64,000 bases of DNA from Liolophura sinensis (GCF_032854445.1 NW_027018062.1:1-64000); one strand, 5' to 3'. Shown: positions 38,737 through 53,879, counted from the stretch's first letter. The notes: generated by a model not told the origin, from the letters alone. Numbers and translations: made by a program.

Positions 38737-40387
38737 GTGATCTTGACATCAATGATTATTCATTTGTGGCTACAGCCAAAAGTATTGGTCGGAGAGCAAC
38801 GCGGTTTGCACCATTCGATTTCTCGTCCAAAAATACGTCGGATTAGCCTCTTACCAGCAGCATTGGAACAGTTTTTCCACTTTTGGATTTTTGCCTGGTT
38901 TTTTTGCGAATTGAAATCGGCTACATTAACTATGTACAATCGCGACTGGTCATTACTATATTCAACTTTTCATTATAAGTTATGTGCCCTTCGGTAGCCC
39001 AGACGACGTCAAATCTTTGGGCCAAGCCCATTTAACTCACCCAGCAGTTGTCTTACTTCTAAGTCGAAGACAATCTCAATGTCTTTATCTACATGTAGAA
39101 AAACCACACCATTTGTATATAAAAAAACACAAGGTACATGATACAGTCTGTTGTAAAAAAAGTACAATTGAACACTGACCCACATCAATAAGGTGCCAAA
39201 AGATGCGCAATTGGGCCAGACATCTCCAGCTGTTGAAAAATTGCAAATTTCCTTGGTTTCCATGGAGTAAGAGCCGTTGCTGGGCACGTGATCTTGATAT
39301 CAATGATTATTCATTTGTGGCTACAGCCAAAAGTATTGGTCGGAGAGCAACGCGGTTTGCACCATTCGATTTCTCGTCAAAAAATACGTCGGATTAGCCT
39401 CTTACCAGCAGCATTGGAACAGTTTTTCCACTTTTGGATTTTTGCCAGGTCTTTTTGCGAATTGAAATCGGCTACATTAACTATGTACAATCGCGACTGG
39501 TCATTACTATATTCAACTTTTCATTATAAGTTATGTGCCCTTCGGTAGCCCAGACGACGTCAAATCTTTGGGCCAAGCCCATTTAACTCACCCAGCAAAT
39601 GTCTTACTTCTAAGTCGAAGACAAACTCAATGTCTTTATCTACATGTAGAAAAACCACACCATTTGTATATAAAAAAAACACAAGGTACATGATACAGTC
39701 TGCTGTAAATAGTACAATTGAACACTGACCCACATCAATAAGGTGCCAAAAGATGCGCAATTGGGCCAGGCATCTCCAGCTGTTGAAAAATTGCAAATTT
39801 CCTTGGTTTCCATGGAGTAAGAGCCGTTGCTGGGCACGTGTTCTTGACATCAATGATTATTCATTTGTGGCTACAGCCAAAAGTATTGGTCGGAGAGCAA
39901 CGCGGTTTGCACCATTCGATTTCTCGTCCAAAAATACGTCGGATTAGCCTCTTACCAGCAGCATTGGAACAGTTTTTCCACTTTTGGATTTTTGCCTGGT
40001 CTTTTTGCGAATTGAAATCGGCTACATTAACTATGTACAATCGCGACTGGTCATTACTATATTCAACTTTTCATTATAAGTTATGTGCCCTTCGGTAGCC
40101 CAGACGACGTCAAATCTTTGGGCCAAGCCCATTTAACTCACCCAGCAAATGTCTTACTTCTAAGTCGAAGACAAACTCAATGTCTTTATCTACATGTAGA
40201 AAAACCACACCATTTGTATATAAAAAAAACACAAGGTACATGATACAGTCTGCTGTAAAAAGTACAATTGAACACTGACCCACATCAATAAGGTGCCAAA
40301 AGATGCGCAATTGGGCCAGGCATCTCCAGCTGTTGAAAAATTGCAAATTTCCTTGGTTTCCATGGAGTAAGAGCCGTTGCTGGGCAC
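38737..40387. repeat. Recent trimer duplication, copy A (1,651 bp)
   Basis: This is nearly identical to the next 1,651 bp. Shared private features include CTTGATATCAATG (39294 and 40945), GCCAGGTCTTTTT (39443 and 41094), CTGTAAATAGTAC (39703 and 41354) and 7 A in the second A tract (39152 and 40803). The differences I noticed are GGTTTTTTTGCG (38898) and CTGTTGTAAA (39148) in this copy. Confidence 0.9.
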
Positions 40388-42038
40388 GTGATCTTGACAT
40401 CAATGATTATTCATTTGTGGCTACAGCCAAAAGTATTGGTCGGAGAGCAACGCGGTTTGCACCATTCGATTTCTCGTCCAAAAATACGTCGGATTAGCCT
40501 CTTACCAGCAGCATTGGAACAGTTTTTCCACTTTTGGATTTTTGCCTGGTCTTTTTGCGAATTGAAATCGGCTACATTAACTATGTACAATCGCGACTGG
40601 TCATTACTATATTCAACTTTTCATTATAAGTTATGTGCCCTTCGGTAGCCCAGACGACGTCAAATCTTTGGGCCAAGCCCATTTAACTCACCCAGCAGTT
40701 GTCTTACTTCTAAGTCGAAGACAATCTCAATGTCTTTATCTACATGTAGAAAAACCACACCATTTGTATATAAAAAAACACAAGGTACATGATACAGTCT
40801 GCTGTAAAAAAAGTACAATTGAACACTGACCCACATCAATAAGGTGCCAAAAGATGCGCAATTGGGCCAGACATCTCCAGCTGTTGAAAAATTGCAAATT
40901 TCCTTGGTTTCCATGGAGTAAGAGCCGTTGCTGGGCACGTGATCTTGATATCAATGATTATTCATTTGTGGCTACAGCCAAAAGTATTGGTCGGAGAGCA
41001 ACGCGGTTTGCACCATTCGATTTCTCGTCAAAAAATACGTCGGATTAGCCTCTTACCAGCAGCATTGGAACAGTTTTTCCACTTTTGGATTTTTGCCAGG
41101 TCTTTTTGCGAATTGAAATCGGCTACATTAACTATGTACAATCGCGACTGGTCATTACTATATTCAACTTTTCATTATAAGTTATGTGCCCTTCGGTAGC
41201 CCAGACGACGTCAAATCTTTGGGCCAAGCCCATTTAACTCACCCAGCAAATGTCTTACTTCTAAGTCGAAGACAAACTCAATGTCTTTATCTACATGTAG
41301 AAAAACCACACCATTTGTATATAAAAAAAACACAAGGTACATGATACAGTCTGCTGTAAATAGTACAATTGAACACTGACCCACATCAATAAGGTGCCAA
41401 AAGATGCGCAATTGGGCCAGGCATCTCCAGCTGTTGAAAAATTGCAAATTTCCTTGGTTTCCATGGAGTAAGAGCCGTTGCTGGGCACGTGTTCTTGACA
41501 TCAATGATTATTCATTTGTGGCTACAGCCAAAAGTATTGGTCGGAGAGCAACGCGGTTTGCACCATTCGATTTCTCGTCCAAAAATACGTCGGATTAGCC
41601 TCTTACCAGCAGCATTGGAACAGTTTTTCCACTTTTGGATTTTTGCCTGGTCTTTTTGCGAATTGAAATCGGCTACATTAACTATGTACAATCGCGACTG
41701 GTCATTACTATATTCAACTTTTCATTATAAGTTATGTGCCCTTCGGTAGCCCAGACGACGTCAAATCTTTGGGCCAAGCCCATTTAACTCACCCAGCAAA
41801 TGTCTTACTTCTAAGTCGAAGACAAACTCAATGTCTTTATCTACATGTAGAAAAACCACACCATTTGTATATAAAAAAAACACAAGGTACATGATACAGT
41901 CTGCTGTAAAAAGTACAATTGAACACTGACCCACATCAATAAGGTGCCAAAAGATGCGCAATTGGGCCAGGCATCTCCAGCTGTTGAAAAATTGCAAATT
42001 TCCTTGGTTTCCATGGAGTAAGAGCCGTTGCTGGGCAC
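40388..42038. repeat. Recent trimer duplication, copy B (1,651 bp)
   Basis: This is the second copy. The following unit (42039) already differs by GTCACAAAAT instead of GTCCAAAAAT, so only two full copies exist. Confidence 0.9.
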
Positions 42039-45000
42039 GTGATCTTGACATCAATGATTATTCATTTGTGGCTACAGCCAAAAGTATTGGTCGGAGAGCA
42101 ACGCGGTTTGCACCATTCGATTTCTCGTCACAAAATACGTCGGATTAGCCTCTTACCAGCAGCATTGGAACAGTTTTTCCACTTTTGGATTTTTGCCTGG
42201 TCTTTTTGCGAATTGAAATCGGCTACATTAACTATGTACAATCGCGACTGGTCATTACTATATTCAACTTTTCATTATAAGTTATGTGCCCTTCGGTAGC
42301 GCAGACGACGTCGAATCTTTGGGCCAAGCTCATTTAACTCACCCAGCAAATGTCTTACTTCTAAGTCGAAGACAAACTCAATGTCTTTATCTATATGTAG
42401 AAAAACCACACCATTTGTATATAAAAAAAACACAAGGTACTTGATACAGTCCGCTGTAAAAAGTACAATTGAACACTGACCCACATCAATAAGGTGCCAA
42501 AAGATGCGCAATTGGGCCAGACATCTCCAGCTGTTGAAAAATTGCAAATTTCCTTGGTTTCCATGGAGTAAGAGCCGTTGCTGGGCACGTGTTCTTGACA
42601 TCAATGATTATTCATTTGTGGCTACAGCCAAAAGTATTGGTCGGAGAGCAACGCGGTTTGCACCATTCGATTTCTCGTCCAAAAATACGTCGGATTAGCC
42701 TCTTACCAGCAGCATTGGAACAGTTTTTCCACTTTTGGATTTTTGCCTGGTCTTTTTGCGAATTGAAATCGGCTACATTAACTATGTACAATCGCGACTG
42801 GTCATTACTATATTCAACTTTTCATTATAAGTTATGTGCCCTTCGGTAGCCCAGACGACGTCAAATCTTTGGGCCAAGCCCATTTAACTCACCCAGCAGT
42901 TGTCTTACTTCTAAGTCGAAGACAAACTCAATGTCTTTATCTACATGTAGAAAAACCACACCATTTGTATATAAAAAAAACACAAGGTACATGATACAGT
43001 CTGCTGGAAAAAGTACAATTGAACACTGACCCACATCAATAAGGTGCCAAAAGATGCGCAATTGGGCCAGGCATCTCCAGCTGTTGAAAAATTGCAAATT
43101 TCCTTGGTTTCCATGGAGTAAGAGCCGTTGCTGGGCACGTGATCTTGACATCAATGATTATTCATTTGTGGCTACAGCCAAAAGTATTGGTCGGAGAGCA
43201 ACGCGGTTTGCACCATTCGATTTCTCGTCCAAAAATACGTCGGATTAGCCTCTTACCAGCAGCATTGGAACAGTTTTTCCACTTTTGGATTTTTGCCAGG
43301 TCTTTTTGCGAATTGAAATCGGCTACATTAACTATGTACAATCGCGACTGGTCATTACTATATTCAACTTTTCATTATAAGTTATGTGCCCTTCGGTAGC
43401 CCAGACGACGTCAAATCTTTGGGCCAAGCCCATTTAACTCACCCAGCAAATGTCTTACTTCTAAGTCGAAGACAAACTCAATGTCTTTATCTACATGTAG
43501 AAAAACCACACCATTTGTATATAAAAAAAACACAAGGTACATGATACAGTCTGCTGTAAAAAGTACAATTGAACACTGACCCACATCAATAAGGTGCCAA
43601 AAGATGCGCAATTGGGCCAGGCATCTCCAGCTGTTGAAAAATTGCAAATTTTCTTGGTTTCCATGGAGTAAGAGCCGTTGCTGGGCACGTGATCGTGACA
43701 TCAATGATTATTCATTTGTGGCTACAGCCAAAAGTATTGGTCGGAGAGCAACGCGGTTTGCACCATTCGATTTCTCGTCACAAAATACGTCGGATTAGCC
43801 TCTTACCAGCAGCATTGGAACAGTTTTTCTACTTTTGGATTTTTGCCTGGTCTTTTTGCGAATTGAAATCGGCTACATTAACTATGTACAATCGCGACTG
43901 GTCATTACTATATTCAACTTTTCATTATAAGTTATGTGCCCTTCGGTAGCCCAGACGACGTCAAATCTTTGGGCCAAGCTCATTTAACTCACCCAGCAAA
44001 TGTCTTACTTCTAAGTCGAAGACAAACTCAATGTCTTTATCTATATGTAGAAAAACCACACCATTTGTTTATTAAAAAAACACAAGGTACTTGATACAGT
44101 CCGCTGTAAAAAGTACAATTGAACACTGACCCACATCAATAAGGTGCCAAAAGATGCGCAATTGGGCCAGACATCTCCAGCTGTTGAAAAATTGCAAATT
44201 TCCTTGGTTTCCATGGAGTAAGAGCCGTTGCTGGGCACGGTTCTTGACATCAATGATTATTCATTTGTGGCTACAGCCAAAAGTATTGGTCGGAGAGCAA
44301 CGCGGTTTGCACCATTCGATTTCTCGTCCAAAAATACGTCGGATTAGCCTCTTACCAGCAGCATTGGAACAGTTTTTCTACTTTTGGATTTTTGCCTGGT
44401 CTTTTTGCGAATTGAAATCGGCTACATTAACTATGTACAATCGCGACTGGTCATTACTATATTCAACTTTTCATTATAAGTTATGTGCCCTTCGGTAGCC
44501 CAGACGACGTCAAATCTTTGGGCCAAGCCCATTTAACTCACGCAGCAAATGTCTTACTTCTAAGTCGAAGACAAACTCAATGTCTTTATCTACATGTAGA
44601 AAAACCACACCATTTGTATATAAAAAAAAACACAAGGTACTTGATACAGTCCGCTGTAAAAAGTACAATTGAACACTGACCCACATCAATAAGGTGCCAA
44701 AAGATGCGCAATTGGGCCAGGCATCTCCAGCTGTAGAAAAATTGCAAATTTCCTTGGTTTCCATGGAGTAAGAGCCGTTGCTGGGCACGTGATCTTGACA
44801 TCAATGATTATTCATTTGTGGCTACAGCCAAAAGTATTGGTCGGAGAGCAACGCGGTTTGCACCATTCGATTTCTCGTCCAAAAATACGTCGGATTAGCC
44901 TCTTACCAGCAGCATTGGAACAGTTTTTCCACTTTTGGATTTTTGCCTGGTCTTTTTGCGAATTGAAATCGGCTACATTAACTATGTACAATCGCGACTG

Positions 45001-48000
45001 GTCATTACTATATTCAACTTTCATTATAAGTTATGTGCCCTTCGGTAGCCCAGACGACGTCAAATCTTTGGGCCAAGCCCATTTAACTCACCCAGCAAAT
45101 GTCTTACTTCTAAGTCGAAGACAAACTCAATGTCTTTATCTACATGTAGAAAAACCACACCATTTGTATATAAAAAAATCACAAGGTACATGATACAGTC
45201 TGCTGTAAAAAGTACAATTGAACACTGACCCACATCAATAAGGTGCCAAAAGATGCCCAATTGGGCCAGGCATCCCCAGCTGTTGAAAAATTGCAAATTT
45301 CGTTGGTTTCCATGGAGTAAGAGCCTTTGCTGAGCACGTGATCTTGACATCAATGATTATTCATTTGTGGCTACAGCCAAAAGTATTGGTCGGAGAGCAA
45401 CGCGGTTTGCACCATTCGATTTCTCGTCAAAAAATACGTCGGATTAGCCTCTTACCAGCAGCATTGGAACAGTTTTTCCACTTTTGGAATTTTGGCTGGT
45501 CTTTTTGCGAATTGAAATCGGCTACATTAACTATGTACAATCGGGACTGGTCATTACTATATTCAACTTTTCATTATAAGTTATGTGCCCTTCGGTAGCC
45601 CAGACGACGTCAAATCTTTGGGCCAAGCCCATTTAACTCACCCAGCAGTTGTCTTACTTCTAAGTCGAAGACAAACTCAATGTCTTTATCTACATGTAGA
45701 AAAACCACACCATTTGTATATAAAAAAAACACAAGGTACTTGATACAGTCCGCTGTAAAAAGTACAATTGAACACTGACCCACATCAATAAGGTGCCAAA
45801 AGATGCGCAATTGGGCTAGGCATCTCCAGCTGTTGAAAAATTGCAAATTTCCTTGGTTTCCATGGAGTAAGAGCCGTTGCTGGGCACGTGATCTTGACAT
45901 CAATGATTATTCATTTGTGGCTACAGCGAAAAGTATTGGTCGGAGAGCAACGCGGTTTGCACCATTCGATTTCTCGTCAAAAAATACGTCGGATTAGCCT
46001 CTTACCAGCAGCATTGGAACAGTTTTTCCACTTTTGGATTTTTGCCTGGTCTTTTTGCGAATTGAAATCGGCTACATTAACTATGTACAATCGCGACTGG
46101 TCATTACTATATTCAACTTTTCATTATAAGTTATGTGCCCTTCGGTAGCCCAGACGACGTCAAATCTTTGGGCCAAGCCCATTTAACTCACCCAGCAGTT
46201 GTCTTACTTCTAAGTCGAAGACAAACTCAATGTCTTTATCTACATGTAGAAAAACCACACCATTTGTATATAAAAAAAACACAAGGTACTTGATACAGTC
46301 CGCTGTAAAAAGTACAATTGAACACTGACCCACATCAAACAGGTGCCAAAAGATGCGCAATTGGGCCAGACATCTCCAGCTGTTGAAAAATTGCAAATTT
46401 CCTTGGTTTCCATGGAGTAAGAGCCGTTGCTGGGCACGTGTTCTTGACATCAATGATTATTCATTTGTGGCTACAGCCAAAAGTATTGGTCGGAGAGCAA
46501 CGCGGTTTGCACCATTCGATTTCTCGTCACAAAATACGTTGGATTAGCCTCTTACCAGCAGCATTGGAACAGTTTTTCTACTTTTGGATTTTTGCCTGGT
46601 CTTTTTGCGAATTGAAATCGGCTACATTAACTATGTACAATCGCGACTGGTCATTACTATATTCAACTTTTCATTATAAGTTATGTGCCCTTCGGTAGCC
46701 CAGACGACGTCAAATCTTTGGGCCAAGCCCATTTAACTCACCCAGCAAATGTCTTACTTCTAAGTCGAAGACAAACTCAATGTCTTTATCTACATGTAGA
46801 AAAACCACACCATTTGTATATAAAAAAAACACAAGGTACTTGATACAGTCCGCTGTAAAAAGTACAATTGAACACTGACCCACATCAATAAGGTGCCAAA
46901 AGATGCGCAATTGGGCCAGGCATCTCCAGCTGTTGAAAAATTGCAAATTTCCTTGGTTTCCATGGAGTAAGAGCCGTTGCTGGGCACGTGATCTTGACAT
47001 CAATGATTATTCATTTGTGGCTACAGCCAAAAGTATTGGTCGGAGAGCAACGCGGTTTGCACCATTCGATTTCTCGTCCAAAAATACGTCGGATTAGCCT
47101 CTTACCAGCAGCACTGGAACAGTTTTTCCACTTTTGGATTTTTGCCTGGTCTTTTTGCGAATTGAAATCGGCTACATTAACTATGTACAATCGCGACTGG
47201 TCATTACTATATTCAACTTTTCATTATAAGTTATGTGCCCTTCGGTAGCCCAGACGACGTCAAATCTTTGGGCCAAGCCCATTTAACTCACCCAGCAAAT
47301 GTCTTACTTCTAAGTCGAAGACAAACTCAATGTCTTTATCTACATGTAGAAAAACCACACCATTTGTATATAAAAAAAACACAAGGTACATGATACAGTC
47401 TGCTGTAAAAAGTACAATTGAACACTGACCCACATCAATAAGGTGCCAAAAGATGCGCAATTGGGCCAGGCATCTCCAGCTGTTGAAAAATTGCAAATTT
47501 CTATGGTTTCCATGGAGTAAGAGCCGTTGCTGGGCACGTGATCTTGACATCAATGATTATTCATTTGTGGCTACAGCCAAAAGTATTGGTCGGAGAGCAA
47601 CGCGGTTTGCACCATTCGATTTCTCGTCAAAAAATACGTCGGATTAGCCTCTTACCAGCAGCATTGGAACAGTTTTTCCACTTTTGGATTTTTACCTGAT
47701 CTTTTTGCTAATTGAAATCGGCTACATTAACTATGTACAATCGCGACTGGTCATTACTATATTCAACTTTTCATCATAAGTTATGTGCCCTTCGGTAGCC
47801 CAGACGACGTCAAATCTTTGGGCCAAGCCAATTTAACTCACCCAGCAAATGTCTTACTTCTAAGTCGAAGACAAACTCAATTTCTTTATCTACATGTAGA
47901 AAAACCACACCATTTGTATATAAAAAAAACACAAGGTACTTGATACAGTCCGCTGTAAAAAGTACAATTGAACACTGACCCACATCAATAAGGTGCCAAA

Positions 48001-51000
48001 AGACGCGCAATTGGGCCAGGCAGCTCCAGCTGTTGAAAAATTGCAAATTTCCTTGGTTTCCATGGAGTAAGAGCCGTTGCTGGGCACGTGATCTTGACAT
48101 CAATGATTATTCATTTGTGGCTACAGCCAAAAGTATTGGTCGGAGAGCAACGCGGTTTGCACCATTCGATTTCTCGTCAAAAAATACGTCGGATTAGCCT
48201 CTTACCAGCAGCATTGGAACAGTTTTTCCACTTTTGGATTTTTGCCTGGTCTTTGTGCGAATTGAAATCGGCTACATTAACTATGTATAATCGCGACTGG
48301 TCATTACTATATTCAACTTTTCATTATAAGTTATGTGCCCTTCGGTAGCCCAGACGACGTCAAATCTTTGGGCCAAGCCCATTTAACTCACCCAGCAAAT
48401 GTCTTACTTCTAAGTCGAAGACAAACTCAATGTCTTTATCTACATGTAGAAAAACCACACCATTTGTATATAAAAAAACACAAGGTACATGATACAGTCT
48501 GCTGTAAAAAAGTACAATTGAACACTGACCCACATCAATAAGGTGCCAAAAGATGCGCAATTGGGCCAGGCATCTCCAGGTGTTGAAAAATTGCAAATTT
48601 CTATGGTTTCCATGGAGTAAGAGCCGTTGCTGGGCACGTGATCTTGACATCAATGATTATTCATTTGTGGCTACAGCCAAAAGTATTGGTCGGAGAGCAA
48701 CGCGGTTTGCACCATTCGATTTCTCGTCAAAAAATTCCTCGGATTAGCCTCTTACCAGCAGCATTGGAACAGTTTTTCCACTTTTGGATTTTTACCTGAT
48801 CTTTTTGCGAATTGAAATCGGCTACTTTAACTATGTACAATCGCGACTGGTCATTACTATATTCAACTTTTCATTATAAGTTATGTGCCCTTCGGTAGCC
48901 CAGACGACGTCAAATCTTTGGGCCAAGCCCATTTAACTCACCCAACAGTTGTCTTACTTCTAAGTCGAAGACAATCTCAATGTCTTTATCTACATGTAGA
49001 AAAACCACACCATTTGTATATAAAAAAACACAAGGTACATGATACAGTCTGCTGTAAAAAAGTACAATTGAACACTGACCCACATCAATAAGGTGCCAAA
49101 AGATGCGCAATTGGGCCAGACATCTCCAGCTGTTGAAAAATTGCAAATTTCCTTGGTTTCCATGGAGTAAGAGCCGTTGCTGGGCACGTGATCTTGACAT
49201 CAATGATTATTCATTTGTGGCTACAGCCAAAAGTATTGGTCGGAGAGCAACGCGGTTTGCACCATTCGATTTCTCGTCACAAAATACGTCGGATTAGCCT
49301 CTTACCAGCAGCATTGGAACAGTTTTTCCACTTTTGGATTTTTGCCAGGTCTTTTTGCGAATTGAAATCGGCTACATTAACTATGTACAATCGCGACTGG
49401 TCATTACTATATTCAACTTTTCATTATAAGTTATGTGCCCTTCGGTAGCCCAGACGACGTCAAATCTTTGGGCCAAGCCCATTTAACTCACCCAACAGTT
49501 GTCTTACTTCTAAGTCGAAGACAAACTCAATGTCTTTATCTACATGTAGAAAAACCACACCATTTGTATATAAAAAAAACACAAGGTACATGATACAGTC
49601 TGCTGTAAAAAGTACAATTGAACACTGACCCACATCAATAAGGTGCCAAAAGATGCGCAATTGGGCCAGGCATCTCCAGCTGTTGAAAAATTGCAAATTT
49701 CCTTGGTTTCCATGGAGTAAGAGCCGTTGCTGGGCACGTGATCTTGACATCAATGATTATTCATTTGTGGCTACAGCCAAAAGTATTGGTCGGAGAGCAA
49801 CGCGGTTTGCACCATTCGATTTCTCGTCCAAAAATACGTCGGATTAGCCTCTTACCAGCAGCATTGGAACAGTTTTTCCACTTTTGGATTTTTGCCTGGT
49901 CTTTTTGCGAATTGAAATCGGCTACATTAACTATGTACAATCGCGACTGGTCATTACTATATTCAACTTTTCATTATAAGTTATGTGCCCTTCGGTAGCC
50001 CAGACGACGTCAAATCTTTGGGCCAAGCCCATTTAACTCACCCAGCAAATGTCTTACTTCTAAGTCGAAGACAAACTCAATGTCTTTATCTACATGTAGA
50101 AAAACCACACCATTTGTATATAAAAAAAACACAAGGTACATGATACAGTCTGCTGTAAAAAGTACAATTGAACACTGACCCACATCAATAAGGTGCCAAA
50201 AGATGCGCAATTGGGCCAGGCATCTCCAGCTGTTGAAAAATTGCAAATTTCCTTGGTTTCCATGGAGTAAGAGCCGTTGCTGGGCACGTGTTCTTGACAT
50301 CAATGATTATTCATTTGTGGCTACAGCCAAAAGTATTGGTCGGAGAGCAACGCGGTTTGCACCATTCGATTTCTCGTCAAAAAATACGTCGGATTAGCCT
50401 CTTACCAGCAGCATTGGAACAGTTTTTCCACTTTTGGATTTTTGCCTGGTGTTTTTGCGAATTGAAATCGGCTACATTAACTATGTACAATCGCGACTGG
50501 TCATTACTATATTCAACTTTTCATTATAAGTTATGTGCCCTTCGGTAGCCCAGACGACGTCAAATCTTTGGGCCAAGCCCATTTAACTCACCCAGCAGTT
50601 GTCTTACTTCTAAGTCGAAGACAAACTCAATGTCTTTATCTACATGTAGAAAAACCACACCATTTGTATATAAAAAAAACACAAGGTACTTGATACAGTC
50701 CGCTGTAAAAAGTACAATTGAACACTGACCCACATCAATAAGGTGCCAAAAGATGCGCAATTGGGCTAGGCATCTCCAGCTGTTGAAAAATTGCAAATTT
50801 CCTTGGTTTCCATGGAGTAAGAGCCGTTGCTGGGCACGTGATCTTGACATCAATGATTATTCATTTGTGGCTACAGCCAAAAGTATTGGTCGGAGAGCAA
50901 CGCGGTTTGCACCATTCGATTTCTCGTCAAAAATACGTCGGATTAGCCTCTTACCAGCAGCATTGGAACAGTTTTTCCACTTTTGGATTTTTGCCTGGTC

Positions 51001-51109
51001 TTTTTGCGAATTGAAATCGGCTACATTAACTATGTACAATCGCGACTGGTCATTACTATATTCAACTTTTCATTATAAGTTATGTGCCCTTCGGTAGCTC
51101 AGACGACGT

Positions 51110-52208
51110 CAAATCTTTGGGCCAAGCCCATTTAACTCACCCAGCAAATGTCTTACTTCTAAGTCGAAGACAAACTCAATGTCTTTATCTATATGTAGAA
51201 AAACCACACCATTTGTATATAAAAAAAACACAAGGTACTTGATACAGTCTGCTGTAAAAAGTACAATTGAACACTGACCCACATCAATAAGGTGCCAAAA
51301 GATGCGCAATTGGGCCAGACATCTCCAGCTGTTGAAAAATTGCAAATTTCCTTGGTTTCCATGGAGTAAGAGCCGTTGCTGGGCACGTGATCTTGACATC
51401 AATGATTATTCATTTGTGGCTACAGCCAAAAGTATTGGTCGGAGAGCAACGCGGTTTGCACCATTCGATTTCTCGTCCAAAAATACGTCGGATTAGCCTC
51501 TTACCAGCAGCATTGGAACAGTTTTTCCACTTTTGGATTTTTGCCTGGTCTTTTTGCGAATTGAAATCGGCTACATTAACTATGTACAATCGCGACTGGT
51601 CATTACTATATTCAACTTTTCATTATAAGTTATGTGCCCTTCGGTAGCCCAGACGACGTCAAATCTTTGGGCCAAGCCCATTTAACTCACCCAGCAAATG
51701 TCTTACTTCTAAGTCGAAGACAAACTCAATGTCTTTATCTACATGTAGAAAAACCACACCATTTGTATATAAAAAAACACAAGGTACATGATACAGTCTG
51801 CTGTAAAAAAGTACAATTGAACACTGACCCACATCAATAAGGTGCCAAAAGATGCGCAATTGGGCCAGGCATCTCCAGGTGTTGAAAAATTGCAAATTTC
51901 TATGGTTTCCATGGAGTAAGAGCCGTTGCTGGGCACGTGATCTTGACATCAATGATTATTCATTTGTGGCTACAGCCAAAAGTATTGGTCGGAGAGCAAC
52001 GCGGTTTGCACCATTCGATTTCTCGTCAAAAAATACGTCGGATTAGCCTCTTACCAGCAGCATTGGAACAGTTTTTCCACTTTTGGATTTTTGCCTGGTA
52101 TTTTTGCGAATTGAAATCGGCTACATTAACTATGTACAATCGCGACTGGTCATTACTATATTCAACTTTTCATTATAAGTTATGTGCCCTTCGGTAGCCC
52201 AGACGACG
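51110..52208. repeat. Dimer block copy 1 (about 1.1 kb)
   Basis: The two unit types alternate. One has CTATATGTAG, 8 A after TATAT, CAGACATC, GTCCAAAAAT and GGTCTTTTT. The other has CTACATGTAG, 6 A in the second tract, CCAGGTGTTG, GTCAAAAAAT and GGTATTTTT. The pair repeats at offset 1,100 bp. Confidence 0.85.
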
Positions 52209-53308
52209 TCAAATCTTTGGGCCAAGCCCATTTAACTCACCCAGCAAATGTCTTACTTCTAAGTCGAAGACAAACTCAATGTCTTTATCTATATGTAGAA
52301 AAACCACACCATTTGTATATAAAAAAAACACAAGGTACTTGATACAGTCTGCTGTAAAAAGTACAATTGAACACTGACCCACATCAATAAGGTGCCAAAA
52401 GATGCGCAATTGGGCCAGACATCTCCAGCTGTTGAAAAATTGCAAATTTCCTTGGTTTCCATGGAGTAAGAGCCGTTGCTGGGCACGTGATCTTGACATC
52501 AATGATTATTCATTTGTGGCTACAGCCAAAAGTATTGGTCGGAGAGCAACGCGGTTTGCACCATTCGATTTCTCGTCCAAAAATACGTCGGATTAGCCTC
52601 TTACCAGCAGCATTGGAACAGTTTTTCCACTTTTGGATTTTTGCCTGGTCTTTTTGCGAATTGAAATCGGCTACATTAACTATGTACAATCGCGACTGGT
52701 CATTACTATATTCAACTTTTCATTATAAGTTATGTGCCCTTCGGTAGCCCAGACGACGTCAAATCTTTGGGCCAAGCCCATTTAACTCACCCAGCAAATG
52801 TCTTACTTCTAAGTCGAAGACAAACTCAATGTCTTTATCTACATGTAGAAAAACCACACCATTTGTATATAAAAAAACACAAGATACATGATACAGTCTG
52901 CTGTAAAAAAGTACAATTGAACACTGACCCACATCAATAAGGTGCCAAAAGATGCGCAATTGGGCCAGGCATCTCCAGGTGTTGAAAAATTGCAAATTTC
53001 TATGGTTTCCATGGAGTAAGAGCCGTTGCTGGGCACGTGATCTTGACATCAATGATTATTCATTTGTGGCTACAGGCAAAAGTATTGGTCGGAGAGCAAC
53101 GCGGTTTGCACCATTCGATTTCTCGTCAAAAAATACGTCGGATTAGCCTCTTACTAGCAGCATTGGAACAGTTTTTCCACTTTTGGATTTTTGCCTGGTA
53201 TTTTTGCGAATTGAAATCGGCTACATTAACTATGTACAATCGCGACTGGTCATTACTATATTCAACTTTTCATTATAAGTTATGTGCCCTTCGGTAGCCC
53301 AGACGACG
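52209..53308. repeat. Dimer block copy 2 (1,100 bp)
   Basis: This matches copy 1 with few changes: AAGATACATG (52882), CTACAGGCAAAAG (53072) and CTTACTAGCAGC (53150). Confidence 0.85.
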
Positions 53309-53866
53309 TCAAATCTTTGGGCCAAGCCCATTTAACTCACCCAGCAAATGTCTTACTTCTAAGTCGAAGACAAACTCAATGTCTTTATCTACATGTAGAA
53401 AAACCACACCATTTGTATATAAAAAAACACAAGGTACATGATACAGTCTGCTGTAAAAAGTACAATTGAACACTGACCCACATCAATAAGGTGCCAAAAG
53501 ATGCGCAATTGGGCCAGACATCTCCAGCTGTTGAAAAATTGCAAATTTCCTTGGTTTCCATGGAGTAAGAGCCGTTGCTGGGCACGTGATCTTGACATCA
53601 ATGATTATTCATTTGTGGCTACAGCCAAAAGTATTGGTCGGAGAGCAACGCGGTTTGCACCATTCGATTTCTCGTCCAAAAATACGTCGGATTAGCCTCT
53701 TACCAGCAGCATTGGAACAGTTTTTCCACTTTTGGATTTTTGCCTGGTCTTTTTGCGAATTGAAATCGGCTACATTAACTATGTACAATCGCGACTGGTC
53801 ATTACTATATTCAACTTTTCATTATAAGTTATGTGCCCTTCGGTAGCCCAGACGACGTCAAATCTT

Positions 53867-53879
53867 TGGGCCAAGCCCA
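53867..53879. other. Short dyad TGGGC-CAA-GCCCA
   Basis: A 5-bp perfect stem with a 3-base loop, kept in nearly all monomers. Rare changes break it (GGGCTAAGCCC at 7831; CCAAGCTCA at 37371 and 42323). It lies 7 bp downstream of the GACGTC palindrome. Confidence 0.45.

Larger units (their letters stand above)
36700..50940. repeat. Domain 5: uniform 550-bp subfamily
   Basis: Anchors: 37086, 37637, 38187, 38737, 39288, 39838, 40388, 40939, 41489, 42039, 42589, 43139, 43689, 44239, 44789, 45338, 45888, 46438, 46988, 47538, 48088, 48638, 49188, 49738, 50288, 50838. Nearly all intervals are 550 bp (range 549-551). Every unit has ATTAACTATGTACAAT or a one-base relative, none has the 13-bp deletion, and the CATCGTAAATCG allele is absent. 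Remaining variation is in a few recurrent sites: CAGCAAATG/CAGCAGTTG, CACGTGATC/CACGTGTTC, CAGGCATC/CAGACATC, GTCCAAAAAT/GTCAAAAAAT, and ACTTGATACAGTCC/ACATGATACAGTCT. Confidence 0.9.
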
